37,801 nucleotides of DNA from a virus (IMGVR_UViG_3300007960_000063:1-37801), one strand, 5' to 3'. Positions 9,101 through 17,794 are shown, numbered from the stretch's first letter. Numbers and translations are program-made. The notes: generated by a model not told the origin, from the letters alone.

Positions 9101-10391
9101 GGCCAAGCGATCCGGGAAGCCTCCGCTTCGCGCGAACTCTCAGGCGCAGGCCGGTGTCTGGGTGGGCGCGGGCGACGAGACTGGCGTGTCGGCGCGCAGT
9201 GACGGGACATTCATGGAGAACCGTTTCCGCCTCGCCAAGGCTCGCGCGGAAAAGACTGGTCGCCCAGTGTCTGAGGTACTGGACGACTGGATGGCCGGTA
9301 AGCAGACCCTCGGCAACGTGGCGGAGAACCCGACCCTCAAGGGCGACTGGTCGGAGTTGAACCGCAAGAATGCAGGCTTCCCCGGTGAGAGCGTGTTCCT
9401 GACGCATGAGGATGTCGTCAGCGGCGACAGGCTCCACGGGACGAGGATGGGCGACTGGTCGGGCGAGGGGTACGACGATGTGTGGACGCATGAGATTGCC
9501 AAGGCGCTCGGTCCTCGCCGCGCAATGGAGGCTGGCGTTTCCGAGGGGCAGGGCATCTTCAATGGCCAGATAAGTGGCCCGAACCGCGTCCCGGACCTTC
9601 GCGTTCGCAAGGAGTTCGGCCCACTCGGCAATGAAATCGGGTTCCCGGCAGACGTGAAGGACGCGCTCGACGCGACAAACATGGGGCGCGCACTGGGAGA
9701 CATACAGCAGGCCGAGGCCTACACGGTCCCCTTCCGCAGCGACAACATGGTGCCGGGGCAGAACTCGGTGCTGGGCCGGTGGTTCCCCGGATCGGAAGGG
9801 CCGCTGTCCCCGGACGAGGTTGCCCGCCTCTCCGAGGTCGGCAGGAAATACGGTCGCCCGGACATCAACGACCTCGGCTCCGGCTTCGTCGCCACGAATT
9901 ACGGCGGCGACATGCCGAAACTGCCGGTCGCAAAGGAAAGCGCGATGCGGACAGAGATGCGTCGCGCTCTCGCCGCAAACCGCAAAGCGAACCTCTACGA
10001 GACGGAACTGCTGCCAGACACCTATATCTCGGCATTCGAGCGCGACGACTACGTGCCGGGCAAGGGCGTCCTCACCCGCGACTTCCTCGACCGCATGAAC
10101 AGGCTCAACCCGCAGATAAGGGACGCGCTCAACAGCAGCGTGGAAATCCCGAAGCAGTTCGCGAAGAAGGCGGCGATTGCAGAGGCTGCGGCGGCGCAAA
10201 CCGGCGTCGATGCCGAGGACATCCTCAACCTGATGAAAACCATCGGGGAAGGCCCCGATTGGATTGAAAGGCTGGAGGACGCAGTCAAGCGCGGCGTCGC
10301 CCTTCCTGCCGTCGCGGCGGCGATCCTCGGCGCTGCAGCAATGCAGTCGCAGGGGATGCGAGGCGACGACGAAACTGCTATTCAAGGCTGA
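6171..10391 (+). CDS. Giant internal virion protein with HExxH metallopeptidase motif
   Basis: A 1406-residue protein, the largest in the genome. Residues 420-424 read HELNH inside VLGHELNHAA, the zinc-binding signature of zincin metallopeptidases. The region near residues 690-900 is a separate compact domain (motifs ADWYNTEQAYQIALKV and NPEDVAVDLHAFRRLG) resembling enzyme-like domains seen in phage DNA-transfer proteins. The far C-terminal end is helical with an Ala-rich hydrophobic segment near 1377-1396 that could cross a membrane. Position after tail genes and before further large internal proteins fits an ejection protein carried in the capsid. The peptidase could act on itself, on other ejection proteins or on host envelope; this is inference. 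Confidence 0.65.
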   Translation: MADPREIWEVDPASYMEEPATTPKKSRIQRLREMIPTPLEALEMTGLINKGSGEVVGELTEAAARTAPYWTPGAGYILGPQQFSHGWDQITEPRERSSLGPVPLPDAQDAVGALNMLGGTLDVGFEALDTYLPGEWPALAILWGLPAHRVKNVDDAIDAARMAGRVADMRHADNMADAVTDVARVADDIPAHLDDTDKALFRAKRMMQDAGLTPEDFIGDRRTQRATEIAKNIAEETGLYPDVTGHWMQGVSDADMRLLTPKERSARRSEAIARWKKLKDESTSFVDIYNDRPYREMDFGDQYEMPFRFPGAKETDQFGRPASELVDFRAALKRQAKEAESVADAYGRSTSAYGSGEGVPLWSVLEHDEAYKAIPELRNIDFAYDPGLPDSTMGSFDDSLNRLRLNPAYSGDELKMVLGHELNHAAAKFTGAPQGTFVGGFVNKAEMDKVRSARSMLIQQMKADGFDDKKIEAAKILLDDLSATRNSRDVLDVVARVTSGNPDWVNNNAELIAQASPYTKRAVENVLTGQAVAPDWANERRRLLFDDYTNRVGEANSDAVGAVIKSDLSGRPRNPDGGDLQYIWDNSRKSTSKFVDRGTPSRKQYITRVMDAREAQHGAERDLIVGTPEERFLASKGDTAGYASLSEDFVPERAPREPVLPDEELYAEPHSRPEWNGLPPDRSGGAQPIYQPKKSTARMQALKDRLKSSVAAIKGLDDDLYRGVTDFKGADWYNTEQAYQIALKVANGDPVLAQRMLDEKMLFEAASSSGANVEAQGFTAAAMQRLYRDEADVPGSLRNFKEHLLATNSQADNKTLGQMLPKGAGHKNSYHHIGTANAMLRERDLGIPIPPDSYQKPRSFKGALMGNPEDVAVDLHAFRRLGQASGDPAFLNTGATVSKAFRDEIVAQYPDAARFFTDNPKSSDVVFKARDAYDSGVVPFEAMSGYRRVFSEMPTEAEYADAKGIFADLKNRFNRSKAKRSGKPPLRANSQAQAGVWVGAGDETGVSARSDGTFMENRFRLAKARAEKTGRPVSEVLDDWMAGKQTLGNVAENPTLKGDWSELNRKNAGFPGESVFLTHEDVVSGDRLHGTRMGDWSGEGYDDVWTHEIAKALGPRRAMEAGVSEGQGIFNGQISGPNRVPDLRVRKEFGPLGNEIGFPADVKDALDATNMGRALGDIQQAEAYTVPFRSDNMVPGQNSVLGRWFPGSEGPLSPDEVARLSEVGRKYGRPDINDLGSGFVATNYGGDMPKLPVAKESAMRTEMRRALAANRKANLYETELLPDTYISAFERDDYVPGKGVLTRDFLDRMNRLNPQIRDALNSSVEIPKQFAKKAAIAEAAAAQTGVDAEDILNLMKTIGEGPDWIERLEDAVKRGVALPAVAAAILGAAAMQSQGMRGDDETAIQG

Positions 10392-10403
10392 GAGGTGAGC
10401 GCC

Positions 10404-11609
10404 ATGTTTCCAGACCCCTTCGCACCCCAGATTGATCCGATGAGCGGCATGCCGATCTCGCCGTCGCTGATGGGCAATGGCGTCGCACCGGCACCGAACC
10501 CGTTCATGCCTGCGCCGCCTGTCCCGGCACCTCCACAGAACATGATGAACCCCGCTCCGCTCGGGGGGCAACCGCCTGCGCCTTTCTCCTCCTCTGGTGG
10601 CGCGGGTGGTGGTGCCGGTGCCGGGTCGGTTCCCTCGGCACCGGCACCGGCGTCTGCTGGCCTGTTCTCCGGCCTCGGCTCGATGCTGGGCGGCGACCGC
10701 GCTCAGGCGCTGTTTCGCGCGCTGGCGAGCAACAACCCGGCTGCAGGCGTCGAGTACCTGAGCGGTCGTCGCGAAACTGCCAAGACCGAGCGGCAGAGGC
10801 TGGACCTCAAGCGCTGGCTTGAGACGCCGAAAGAGCAGCGCGGCGCTGGCAGGCCCGATCTCGCGGCAATGGTCGGCGTGGTTGACAATGCCACGCTGTT
10901 CAAGATGGCGACCGAGAAGCCAACCCCGCACAGCGAGCAGGGCAAGTACTGGGCGGATGTCAACAGCGGCCTCATCCCGAAGGACATGCTGGGCCAGAAT
11001 GGGGCAATGCCGATCAGCGACAAGGATCGCGTGGACCGCCTCAACACGCTGGGCGACGACTATCGCCAAGACGATGCCGTGAAGAGTTTCCAGACCATCC
11101 GCAGTTCCTATCAGACAATGCGGGCCGGGGCGCAGCAGCGCAGCGGCATCGGCGACATGGCTATCGTCTACGGCTACATGAAGATGCTCGACCCGACCTC
11201 GGTCGTCCGCGAGACGGAATATGCGAACGCCGAGAACGCGGGCGGCGTCCCGGAGACGATCCGCAATATGTGGAACCGGGTCCTCGCTGGCGACAAGCTG
11301 TCCGACGAAATGAGGGCAAAGTTCGTCACCTCGGGCGAGAGCATCTACAACGAGCGCGCTGGCAATCTGGGGCGCACCAACAGCCGCTTCGCCAGATTGG
11401 CGAAAGTCTACGGAGTGGACCCCAGCCTCATCCTCGAGGACCCGCAGCAGTTCGACAACGTGGACCTGTTCAAGCTGTTCTCGCGTCGCGCCATGACGCA
11501 TCCGGCGAAGGGCAGCATCTCCCCGGAGAAGATTGCCGAGATGGCTCAGAAGCACGGGACGACGGAAGAGGCAGTCCGCGCGAGGCTCCAGAAGGAGGGC
11601 TTTGAGTAA
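10404..11609 (+). CDS. Putative internal/ejection protein
   Basis: A 401-residue protein. I place the start at ATG 10404, with AGAGG upstream, rather than the in-frame GTG at 10395. Residues 1-100 are Pro/Ala/Gly/Ser-rich (PAPPVPAPPQ, SAPAPASAG). Residues 105-400 are helical and charged. The last 40 residues read SPEKIAEMAQKHGTTEEAV, a small helical module. It lies between the giant zincin protein and another large internal protein, so it is likely part of the ejected set. No enzyme motif is seen. Confidence 0.6.
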   Translation: MFPDPFAPQIDPMSGMPISPSLMGNGVAPAPNPFMPAPPVPAPPQNMMNPAPLGGQPPAPFSSSGGAGGGAGAGSVPSAPAPASAGLFSGLGSMLGGDRAQALFRALASNNPAAGVEYLSGRRETAKTERQRLDLKRWLETPKEQRGAGRPDLAAMVGVVDNATLFKMATEKPTPHSEQGKYWADVNSGLIPKDMLGQNGAMPISDKDRVDRLNTLGDDYRQDDAVKSFQTIRSSYQTMRAGAQQRSGIGDMAIVYGYMKMLDPTSVVRETEYANAENAGGVPETIRNMWNRVLAGDKLSDEMRAKFVTSGESIYNERAGNLGRTNSRFARLAKVYGVDPSLILEDPQQFDNVDLFKLFSRRAMTHPAKGSISPEKIAEMAQKHGTTEEAVRARLQKEGFE

Positions 11610-13372
11610 TGGACCCAGCAGAACTCGCTGTGCAGGAATTGCTTGGCGGCTTGCCATCCAGCGGCCAGCAGGCCTCGTCGGCTCCAGCCAGCGGGGCCGA
11701 TGCTGCTGTGCAGGAACTTCTCTCCGCCCAGCCGCAGGGCCGCTCCGCTCTGGAGGACTATGCGATGGCCACCACGGCAGGCCTCGGTCGAGGTGCTGCG
11801 ATGGTCGCTGGAGCACCCGGCACCATCCTCGACATGGGAGCGAAGGGCTTGGAGTGGCTTGCCCGCAAGGGCTACTCGGCGATCACCGGCGACGACACCG
11901 ACGACTGGGACAACACCTTTCTTGATGCTCGCGGCGACAATCCGCTGTCGGCTGCGGCCATGCTCGAGACGCAGCGACAGCAGACTGGCGGCGCGTCAGA
12001 CTACAAGGGCGAGCGCCTCGGCGCGCAGTATGCCGGAACCATCGCCGAGTTCCTCCCTGCTGCCACGATTGGCGGCGGTGGCCTGAAAGCGGCCCTGCAG
12101 TATGGCGTTGCCCCGGCGATCACCAGCGAGACGGCTGGCCAGATCGCCCGCAAGGTCGCGCCCGACTATGAGCCTGCCGCTCGTGCTGTGACTGCGCTTG
12201 CCGCGCCATTCGCCATCGAGGGGGCGAAGCGTCTCATCACGCCGTCACCGGCGCGGTCGAAGGAATATCTCCAGTTCGCCGACGACCTCGAGGCGGAAGG
12301 GGTTCCGGTTTCAGCCGGTCAGCGCACCGGAAACCGGGACCTGATGCGCCGCGAGGGGATGCACAACCCGGAGGCTGCTCAGCACTTTCAGGAGGTGCAG
12401 GATCGCGCCTTCACCCGCGCCGTCTTGAAGCGTATCGGTGTCAATGCAGATGCAGCGTCCCCCGACGTTCTCGAGGGCGCGGCCAAGGCCATCGGGCAGC
12501 AGTTCGACGACCTCACCGCCCGCAACTCCCTGCCGGTGACGCGCGATCTGGTGAAGGACCTGCGCAACCTGCAACTGGAGTACGCTTCGACGAGTGCGGC
12601 GAACGACCGCATCGGAGCGGTCAACAATGTCATCAATGAGGTCATTGCGCGCGGCAAGAAAGTCGGCGCTCTTGATGGCCGCTATTTCCAGAACACGCTG
12701 TCGCAACTGCGTCGGCAGGCTCGCAACCTGACGTACTCGAACCCGAACGCGAGCCATGCGCTGGACGAGATCGCAACAACCCTCGACGAGGCGATGCAGC
12801 AGTCCCTCGTCAATGCCGGATCAGCGGACGCGGAGAAGTGGACCGCAGCCCGCGAGGCATGGAAGAACCTGCGCGTGATCGAGAATGCGGTAGTGCGCCC
12901 CGGCCAGCGAAACCAGTTCGGGACCATCACGCCGCAGGCTCTGCGCTCCGCGCTGACGCGCACCATGCGCGACAAGACGAAATACGCTCGAGGTAATGCC
13001 GGAGGTCTGGAAAACCTCGCCCGCGCTGGCAATGGCGTCCTGTACCCGATCAACTCCTCGGGGACAGCCGAGAACCTGCGGCAGTCTTTCTCCATGCTCA
13101 AGCGCATGGCGAGCGGCAGCAATGTTGCTGGAACGGGCGTTGGCGGCGCTGCTGGCAGCTACATCGGGGGACCGATTGGCGGCGGTATCGGGGCAATTGC
13201 TGGCAACGTCCTCGGCGGCATGACTGACGACGCCCTCGGCTCTTTCCGCTTCTCCGATACGGGCCGCAGGCTTATCGGCAACCAGCTTTTCCCGGACGCC
13301 TCGCTGTCGGCCCCGCTCAGGAACCCATTCTACGCGGCACCGGCCTACGGCCAGCTTGAGGAGCAATACTGA
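11609..13372 (+). CDS. Putative DNA-ejection protein with glycine-zipper tail
   Basis: A 587-residue Ala-rich helical protein. Its start overlaps the previous stop (TAATG) with AAGGAGG upstream. Two related N-terminal segments (AVQELLGG and AVQELLSA) are followed by hydrophobic stretches near residues 50-75 and 140-165. Near residues 505-540 a Gly-rich segment (AAGSYIGGPIGGGIGAIAG) is a typical glycine zipper that can insert into membranes. This combination fits a pore-forming ejection protein that carries DNA through the envelope. Assignment is inferred from composition and position. Confidence 0.55.
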   Translation: MDPAELAVQELLGGLPSSGQQASSAPASGADAAVQELLSAQPQGRSALEDYAMATTAGLGRGAAMVAGAPGTILDMGAKGLEWLARKGYSAITGDDTDDWDNTFLDARGDNPLSAAAMLETQRQQTGGASDYKGERLGAQYAGTIAEFLPAATIGGGGLKAALQYGVAPAITSETAGQIARKVAPDYEPAARAVTALAAPFAIEGAKRLITPSPARSKEYLQFADDLEAEGVPVSAGQRTGNRDLMRREGMHNPEAAQHFQEVQDRAFTRAVLKRIGVNADAASPDVLEGAAKAIGQQFDDLTARNSLPVTRDLVKDLRNLQLEYASTSAANDRIGAVNNVINEVIARGKKVGALDGRYFQNTLSQLRRQARNLTYSNPNASHALDEIATTLDEAMQQSLVNAGSADAEKWTAAREAWKNLRVIENAVVRPGQRNQFGTITPQALRSALTRTMRDKTKYARGNAGGLENLARAGNGVLYPINSSGTAENLRQSFSMLKRMASGSNVAGTGVGGAAGSYIGGPIGGGIGAIAGNVLGGMTDDALGSFRFSDTGRRLIGNQLFPDASLSAPLRNPFYAAPAYGQLEEQY

Positions 13373-15993
13373 TGGCGCGCCCGTCTAATGCAGTGATCGA
13401 GACCTACATCCGCGAGGCGGCTATCGCGCGCGGCATCAATCCCGATGTCGCCGTCGCCGTCGCCAAGAGCGAGGGCCTCAACTCCAGCGCGGTCGGCGAC
13501 GCGATGAAGGCTGCTGGCTCCGAGAAATCCTACGGCCCGTTCCAATTGTATACCGGCGGCGGTCTGGGCAACGTGTTCCAGAACAAGACTGGCATGAAAT
13601 TGACCGACCCCAAGTCGATCTTCGCCCAGATCGACTTCGCCCTCGACGAGGCCGCGAAAGACGGCTGGGGCGCATGGAACGGCAGCAAGAAGATCGGCAT
13701 AGGAGCGCGGCAGGGCCTCGCCAACGCGAAGCCGCTCGGCATCACGGAGCAGGCTCGCGTCGCCTACCAGACCGGCATGATGCCGGAGGTCGGAGACATT
13801 GCGAGCGCCCCGACACCCTCGCCGCGCCCCGACGTTGCATCAGCAGACGCAAGGACGCCTTTCGACGACTACCTCCAGCCTGCGAACTTCGTGGACGTGG
13901 GGACGCAGCGTCAGGCTTCCCCGGCGTCGGCGAGCGGCTCAATCTCCTACGACCACCCGGATCGTGGCGCGTGGGACAAGAACCTTGATCCTCGCATCGT
14001 CGAAGCTGCGCAGCGCATGTCAGGTACTCTCGGCGGCATGCAAGTCAACAGCGCCTACCGCGACTTCGTCCCGCCCGGTGGTGCGAAGAACAGCCGCCAC
14101 ATGCAGGGGATGGCGCTCGACATCAATATCGCCGGGATGACGGATCAGCAGAAGGCTGCGGTCGTGCAGGCGGCGCGCGAGGCAGGCTTCAATTCCATCA
14201 TCGGCTACGACAGCGACAAGCACATTCACGTCGAAATGGTGCCAGACGGGTATGGTCGCCCGGAGGGCTGGAACAACGGCACCTACGGCATGTGGAACGG
14301 CTCGGCGGGCAACATTGGCAACGCTCCGGGATGGTTCCGCGAGGCCGTGTCATCGCCTGTCGGCGCGCAGCCGCAGACCATGATGGCGCAGACAGAGCCG
14401 ACCGGCCTCGGCATTCCGGCCAATCCGTTTGCGACTGAGCAGGACGCGACCCCGTTTTCATGGACATCACCACAATTGGCGGCAGCGGTTGGCAACGACA
14501 CGCTGACCGGCGGCGTTTTCGGCGACATGCTCAGCGGAGCAAGGGACCGTGTCCTCGACGCATTCGGCTTCGAGCGGACGCAGATCGACGCTCCGGCGAT
14601 GCCGGTGCCGACGCCGCGCCCGGATTACACGACACCCGACGAGACGCTGACCGACCAGTCTGCCATCGACCGCGCGCCGGGTCGCGGCTGGGAGCAGCAG
14701 GCATTCGGCGGTAGGATGGCGGGCAGCGACTGGGCGCGGGCTGCGGCTGCGGCGAACGAGCGCGAACGTCCGCTCGGCGCGACCGATTTCGCAGGCCTCG
14801 ACATGCACGGCGGCACCCTCCCGCCCGACATGCAGATGACCGCCCTCGATCATCCCCAGAGTGACTGGAGCGGCTTCAACGTCCGCGCCAATCTCGACGA
14901 GATGGAGCGACAGATCGCGGCGGAGGATCGCGCGAGAAGTGAGCCGATGATGGCGGGCATATTCGACTGGTTCTCCGGCACCGACACCCCGGCCCCTGTT
15001 TCGAGCGGGTGGCAGGACATGGCGATCGCCGAGGCCTACATCGACACCCTGCCGACATCGACTGAAAGCTGGGCAGCGGCAGCGCAGCAGGCAAACGCCG
15101 CCCAGCCGCAGCAGCAGCAACCCCCGACGCAGCAGCAGCAACCCCCGACGCAGCAGCCGGTCGGCACTCCATACGGGACGCCGGGAAACATGCCGGGCGC
15201 TGCCGGGTATGGCGTGACGCCTTCGCCGGCTGGCGATATGGACGAGTGGACCTCGATCATGGGTGACGACTGGCGAGCGACTGTCCCCGGAGTCCCTCAG
15301 TCGTATTTCGAGGTGAACCCGATCACGCCGAGCGCGCCGCCGGTCGCCGGTGTCGAGAATGGCTTCCAGACCATCCAGAACCTACAGGCCGAGCAGCCCG
15401 CGCCGTTCCCGCCGACATACGATGCGCTGAGCGCGCCCTCCGGCGCTGACGTGCGCCCGAACGGCTTCCAAGTCGCCCCGGCTCCGTCCTTCACGCCCTC
15501 GGCACCAGCGACGGACAATATGCCAGCGCCGAACCCCTTCCCGCAGGCGGCTCATGCCTACGGGCCGAATAAGCACGGCGTGACGACCTACTCCGGCTTC
15601 CGGGGCATCCCGGACCTCAATATCGCGGTCAATCGCGAGGGCAAGCAGATCACGCCGCTCGGCGCGCTGGGGGCGGTCAATCCCTTCGCCAGCCTGACCG
15701 GGGCCGAGAACCCATTCTCCGGCATCGCGGGCAAGATTGGCGGCGCGCTGGGCAACTTCTCGATGCCGGGCGCAATGGCTGGCGGCATGATGGGCGGCTT
15801 GCCGGGCTTCGGCCTCGGTGGTCTGCTCGGTGGCCTCTTCGGCGGCAATCGCGAGGCATCAACCGGAACAAGTGGAAATCCGTTCGGGGACTTTTTCGGT
15901 GGCCTCTTTGGTGGTATTTTCGACCGCGACAAGGCCGACTACGGCGGCTACGGCCCGTCGGGCGGTGGCGGTGGCGGAGCAACCCCGGTCTAG
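13372..15993 (+). CDS. Virion peptidoglycan hydrolase: lysozyme-like plus M15 peptidase
   Basis: An 873-residue protein with a coupled start (TGATG) after GAGGAG. Residues 1-115 look like a lytic-transglycosylase fold (VAVAKSEGL, E34 a candidate catalytic Glu; SYGPFQLY). Residues 205-290 carry a D-Ala-D-Ala carboxypeptidase-type domain: NSAYRDF, H243 and D250 in SRHMQGMALDIN, and H286 in HIHVEM, the full H-x6-D...H zinc triad of the M15 family. A Pro/Gln-rich linker follows (near 575-600), then a Gly-rich tail with LGGLFGG repeats. Both glycan and peptide bonds of the wall could be cut during genome entry. Position in the internal-protein block rather than the lysis block supports an entry role. 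Confidence 0.75.
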   Translation: MARPSNAVIETYIREAAIARGINPDVAVAVAKSEGLNSSAVGDAMKAAGSEKSYGPFQLYTGGGLGNVFQNKTGMKLTDPKSIFAQIDFALDEAAKDGWGAWNGSKKIGIGARQGLANAKPLGITEQARVAYQTGMMPEVGDIASAPTPSPRPDVASADARTPFDDYLQPANFVDVGTQRQASPASASGSISYDHPDRGAWDKNLDPRIVEAAQRMSGTLGGMQVNSAYRDFVPPGGAKNSRHMQGMALDINIAGMTDQQKAAVVQAAREAGFNSIIGYDSDKHIHVEMVPDGYGRPEGWNNGTYGMWNGSAGNIGNAPGWFREAVSSPVGAQPQTMMAQTEPTGLGIPANPFATEQDATPFSWTSPQLAAAVGNDTLTGGVFGDMLSGARDRVLDAFGFERTQIDAPAMPVPTPRPDYTTPDETLTDQSAIDRAPGRGWEQQAFGGRMAGSDWARAAAAANERERPLGATDFAGLDMHGGTLPPDMQMTALDHPQSDWSGFNVRANLDEMERQIAAEDRARSEPMMAGIFDWFSGTDTPAPVSSGWQDMAIAEAYIDTLPTSTESWAAAAQQANAAQPQQQQPPTQQQQPPTQQPVGTPYGTPGNMPGAAGYGVTPSPAGDMDEWTSIMGDDWRATVPGVPQSYFEVNPITPSAPPVAGVENGFQTIQNLQAEQPAPFPPTYDALSAPSGADVRPNGFQVAPAPSFTPSAPATDNMPAPNPFPQAAHAYGPNKHGVTTYSGFRGIPDLNIAVNREGKQITPLGALGAVNPFASLTGAENPFSGIAGKIGGALGNFSMPGAMAGGMMGGLPGFGLGGLLGGLFGGNREASTGTSGNPFGDFFGGLFGGIFDRDKADYGGYGPSGGGGGGATPV
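15107..15155 (+). repeat. Short tandem repeat encoding Gln/Pro linker
   Basis: A unit of about 21 bases (CAGCAGCAGCAA followed by CCCCCGACG) occurs twice in tandem and continues into a partial copy. It encodes repeated QQQQPPT in the linker of the virion hydrolase. Such repeats can change copy number by slippage and alter linker length. Confidence 0.6.
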
Positions 15994-16004
15994 AGGAAAG
16001 GATC

Positions 16005-16649
16005 ATGCCAGCAAGAAAGTTCAAGCGCGCCAAAATCCCGGTCCTGCGCACCGAAATCCACCTTTTTTCCGGCCTCGGCGACGGCCTCTTCGGCATCGAC
16101 CGGGGCGTCCGCGAACTGGAAAAACTCATCGACGACATGCCCTATGTCGCCGACGCGCGGATGTGGCGATACCGGCAGTGGGAGAAGGTCAGCGACGACA
16201 TCATCCAGCGCCACCTGACGCAGCCGCAGCGCGACGATCCAATCGTCATCTTCATCGGCCACTCCAAGGGCGCTCAGGCTGCTGTGAACGCAGCCCAGCG
16301 GCTGGAGGCGTTCGGCATCGAAACGGACCTCCTCGTCGGCATCGACCCGACCGCGCTCCTCCCCGGCGAACCTCCGATGAAGGTCCCAGCCTCGACGCGC
16401 GAGGCGATGGAGTTCTGGTCGGATCGCGGCCTCCTCAACTGGCCGCTCCGCATGCGCAAGAAGTTCCCGGACGGGCAGTTCGGCGGTAAGTTCACCTACG
16501 GCTCGACACCCTCGCCGGTGAGGGTCGTCGTTCCGGCTGGGCATATCCCGGTTGCCTCGCATGAGGTGACGAGAAACCGCATCACGGCGAGGGTGCGCGC
16601 CATCCTCCGCGATGCAGAGCGAGAGACGGAGAAGGAGAAAAGCCAGTGA
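16005..16649 (+). CDS. Alpha/beta hydrolase (lipase/esterase-like) in the lysis block
   Basis: A 214-residue protein with a clear AGAGGAAAGG site before ATG 16005. Residues 80-91 read IVIFIGHSKGAQ: a nucleophile elbow GHSKG with S87 after a hydrophobic strand. D114 in VGIDPTAL and H180 in PAGHIPVAS stand where the acid and base of the triad belong. The order strand-Ser, Asp, His and the length fit a compact alpha/beta hydrolase. It lies directly upstream of, and overlaps by GTGA, the endolysin gene. A role in breaking outer-envelope lipids or esters at lysis, analogous to mycobacteriophage LysB, is inference; thioesterase or cutinase activity is also possible. Confidence 0.65.
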   Translation: MPARKFKRAKIPVLRTEIHLFSGLGDGLFGIDRGVRELEKLIDDMPYVADARMWRYRQWEKVSDDIIQRHLTQPQRDDPIVIFIGHSKGAQAAVNAAQRLEAFGIETDLLVGIDPTALLPGEPPMKVPASTREAMEFWSDRGLLNWPLRMRKKFPDGQFGGKFTYGSTPSPVRVVVPAGHIPVASHEVTRNRITARVRAILRDAERETEKEKSQ

Positions 16650-17446
16650 ACAGGAACCGAGCAGCAGCAGTCGATTTCGTCCTCCGCGAGGAGGGCGGCT
16701 ACGTCGATCATCCGAAGGACCCGGGCGGTGCCACCAACATGGGCGTCACCCTGTCCACCTATCGCCGCTACGTGAACCCAAGCGGCACCAAGGACGATCT
16801 GCGCCAGATGCCGCGCAGCGAGGCTGAGACGGTCTACGTCAAGCAATACTGGCACCCGGTGATGGGCGACGACCTCCCGGCTGGCCTCGATCTGGCGGTG
16901 TTCGATTTCGCCATCAATTCCGGGCCGAAGCGCGCCATTCGCTATCTGCAGGAGGTCCTCGGCAATGTGGAGGTGGACGGCGTTGTCGGCCCGCAGGCGC
17001 TGGGCGAGATCGCCAAGCGCAACATCCCGGACCTGATCGTCGCCTACATGGCGCGCCGCGAGCGTTTCCTGCAGGCCCTCAAGACGTGGTCGACTTTCGG
17101 CAAGGGCTGGGGTCGCCGCGTCAATCGCATTCGCGCCGAGGCGCTGCGCATGCACGAAGCGGCGCAGAAGGCGCGCGAGGCCGAGATCGCCATGATCGAG
17201 CAGGCGAGCAAGATCGCCTCGACCGGCGGAGGTCTGGCGCAGGCAAAGCCTGCGCTCAAGTCTGTCACTGTCTGGGGAAGCAGCGGAGCGATCCTCGCCG
17301 CTCTGAATGCGATGGCGCAGCGCGGCATCGACCCCCTCAGTAATCCTTTCGGGTTTGCGACGACCAATGCCAATGAATTGGCGATTGTCGGCGCGTCTCT
17401 GCTGGCAATCTGGGGTCGCCTGCGCGCCCGCTACATCATCGGGTGA
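16646..17446 (+). CDS. Endolysin, GH108 muramidase with C-terminal membrane segment
   Basis: A 266-residue protein starting at GTG 16646, coupled to the hydrolase stop (GTGA) with AAGGAG upstream. Residues 10-34 carry the GH108 signature VLREEGGYVDHPKDPGGATN with catalytic Glu at 15/16. Residues 60-130 (QYWHPVMGDDLP, VFDFAINSGPKRA, DGVVGPQAL) match the rest of the catalytic and peptidoglycan-binding region. The C-terminal 60 residues add two hydrophobic stretches (near 211-227 and 243-262), unlike minimal GH108 lysozymes, so the enzyme is probably membrane-tethered. It cleaves the glycan backbone to release progeny. Confidence 0.9.
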   Translation: MNRNRAAAVDFVLREEGGYVDHPKDPGGATNMGVTLSTYRRYVNPSGTKDDLRQMPRSEAETVYVKQYWHPVMGDDLPAGLDLAVFDFAINSGPKRAIRYLQEVLGNVEVDGVVGPQALGEIAKRNIPDLIVAYMARRERFLQALKTWSTFGKGWGRRVNRIRAEALRMHEAAQKAREAEIAMIEQASKIASTGGGLAQAKPALKSVTVWGSSGAILAALNAMAQRGIDPLSNPFGFATTNANELAIVGASLLAIWGRLRARYIIG

Positions 17447-17450
17447 GGAC

Positions 17451-17753
17451 ATGGAAAAGGATGGCGGAGCCGCGTGGCACCTAGACAAGAGGGTCAACAT
17501 CTCCCTCATTTTCGGCCTGATTGCTCAGGCTGTTGCCGTCGGCTGGTGGGGGTCGGGCATCACGGTGCGCGTGGCGCGGAACGAGGTCGAGATTGCGGCG
17601 CTTGACCGGCAAATGGAAATCTCGAAGCAGGCTGCTCAGCTCGTCTCCGAGCGCATGGCCCGCCTCGAGGAACAGATGCGCGGCCAGACGGTCATTCTCG
17701 AGAGGATCGAACACCTGCTCTCGGAGCAGTACGATCAGCGCAGAAATCCATAA
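17451..17753 (+). CDS. Small TM plus coiled-coil protein (holin or inner spanin candidate)
   Basis: A 100-residue protein starting at ATG 17451 after GTGAGG, five bases past the endolysin stop. Residues 17-37 form one transmembrane segment (ISLIFGLIAQAVAVGWWG). Residues 42-95 form an amphipathic coiled coil (RNEVEIAALDRQMEISKQ, then RMARLEEQM). A single N-terminal TM followed by a coiled coil fits an inner-membrane spanin (Rz-like) or a single-TM holin; it is the last rightward gene before the terminators. No separate outer-membrane spanin lipoprotein was found nearby. Confidence 0.65.
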   Translation: MEKDGGAAWHLDKRVNISLIFGLIAQAVAVGWWGSGITVRVARNEVEIAALDRQMEISKQAAQLVSERMARLEEQMRGQTVILERIEHLLSEQYDQRRNP

Positions 17754-17794
17754 TCGCCGCGCGAGGCGGTGATCCGTGCTGGCGGTGTCCAGCG

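Noticed and set aside
7629-11816. A 1395-codon open frame on the minus strand
   Set aside because: It is a shadow of the plus-strand giant internal protein and its neighbour; GC-rich codon use keeps the antisense frame open. It is Arg/Val/His-rich without domains, crosses three real genes and has no RBS.
15109-15155. CRISPR-like short repeat
   Set aside because: Only about two units in direct tandem, in frame in a gene, encoding a Gln/Pro linker; no spacers.
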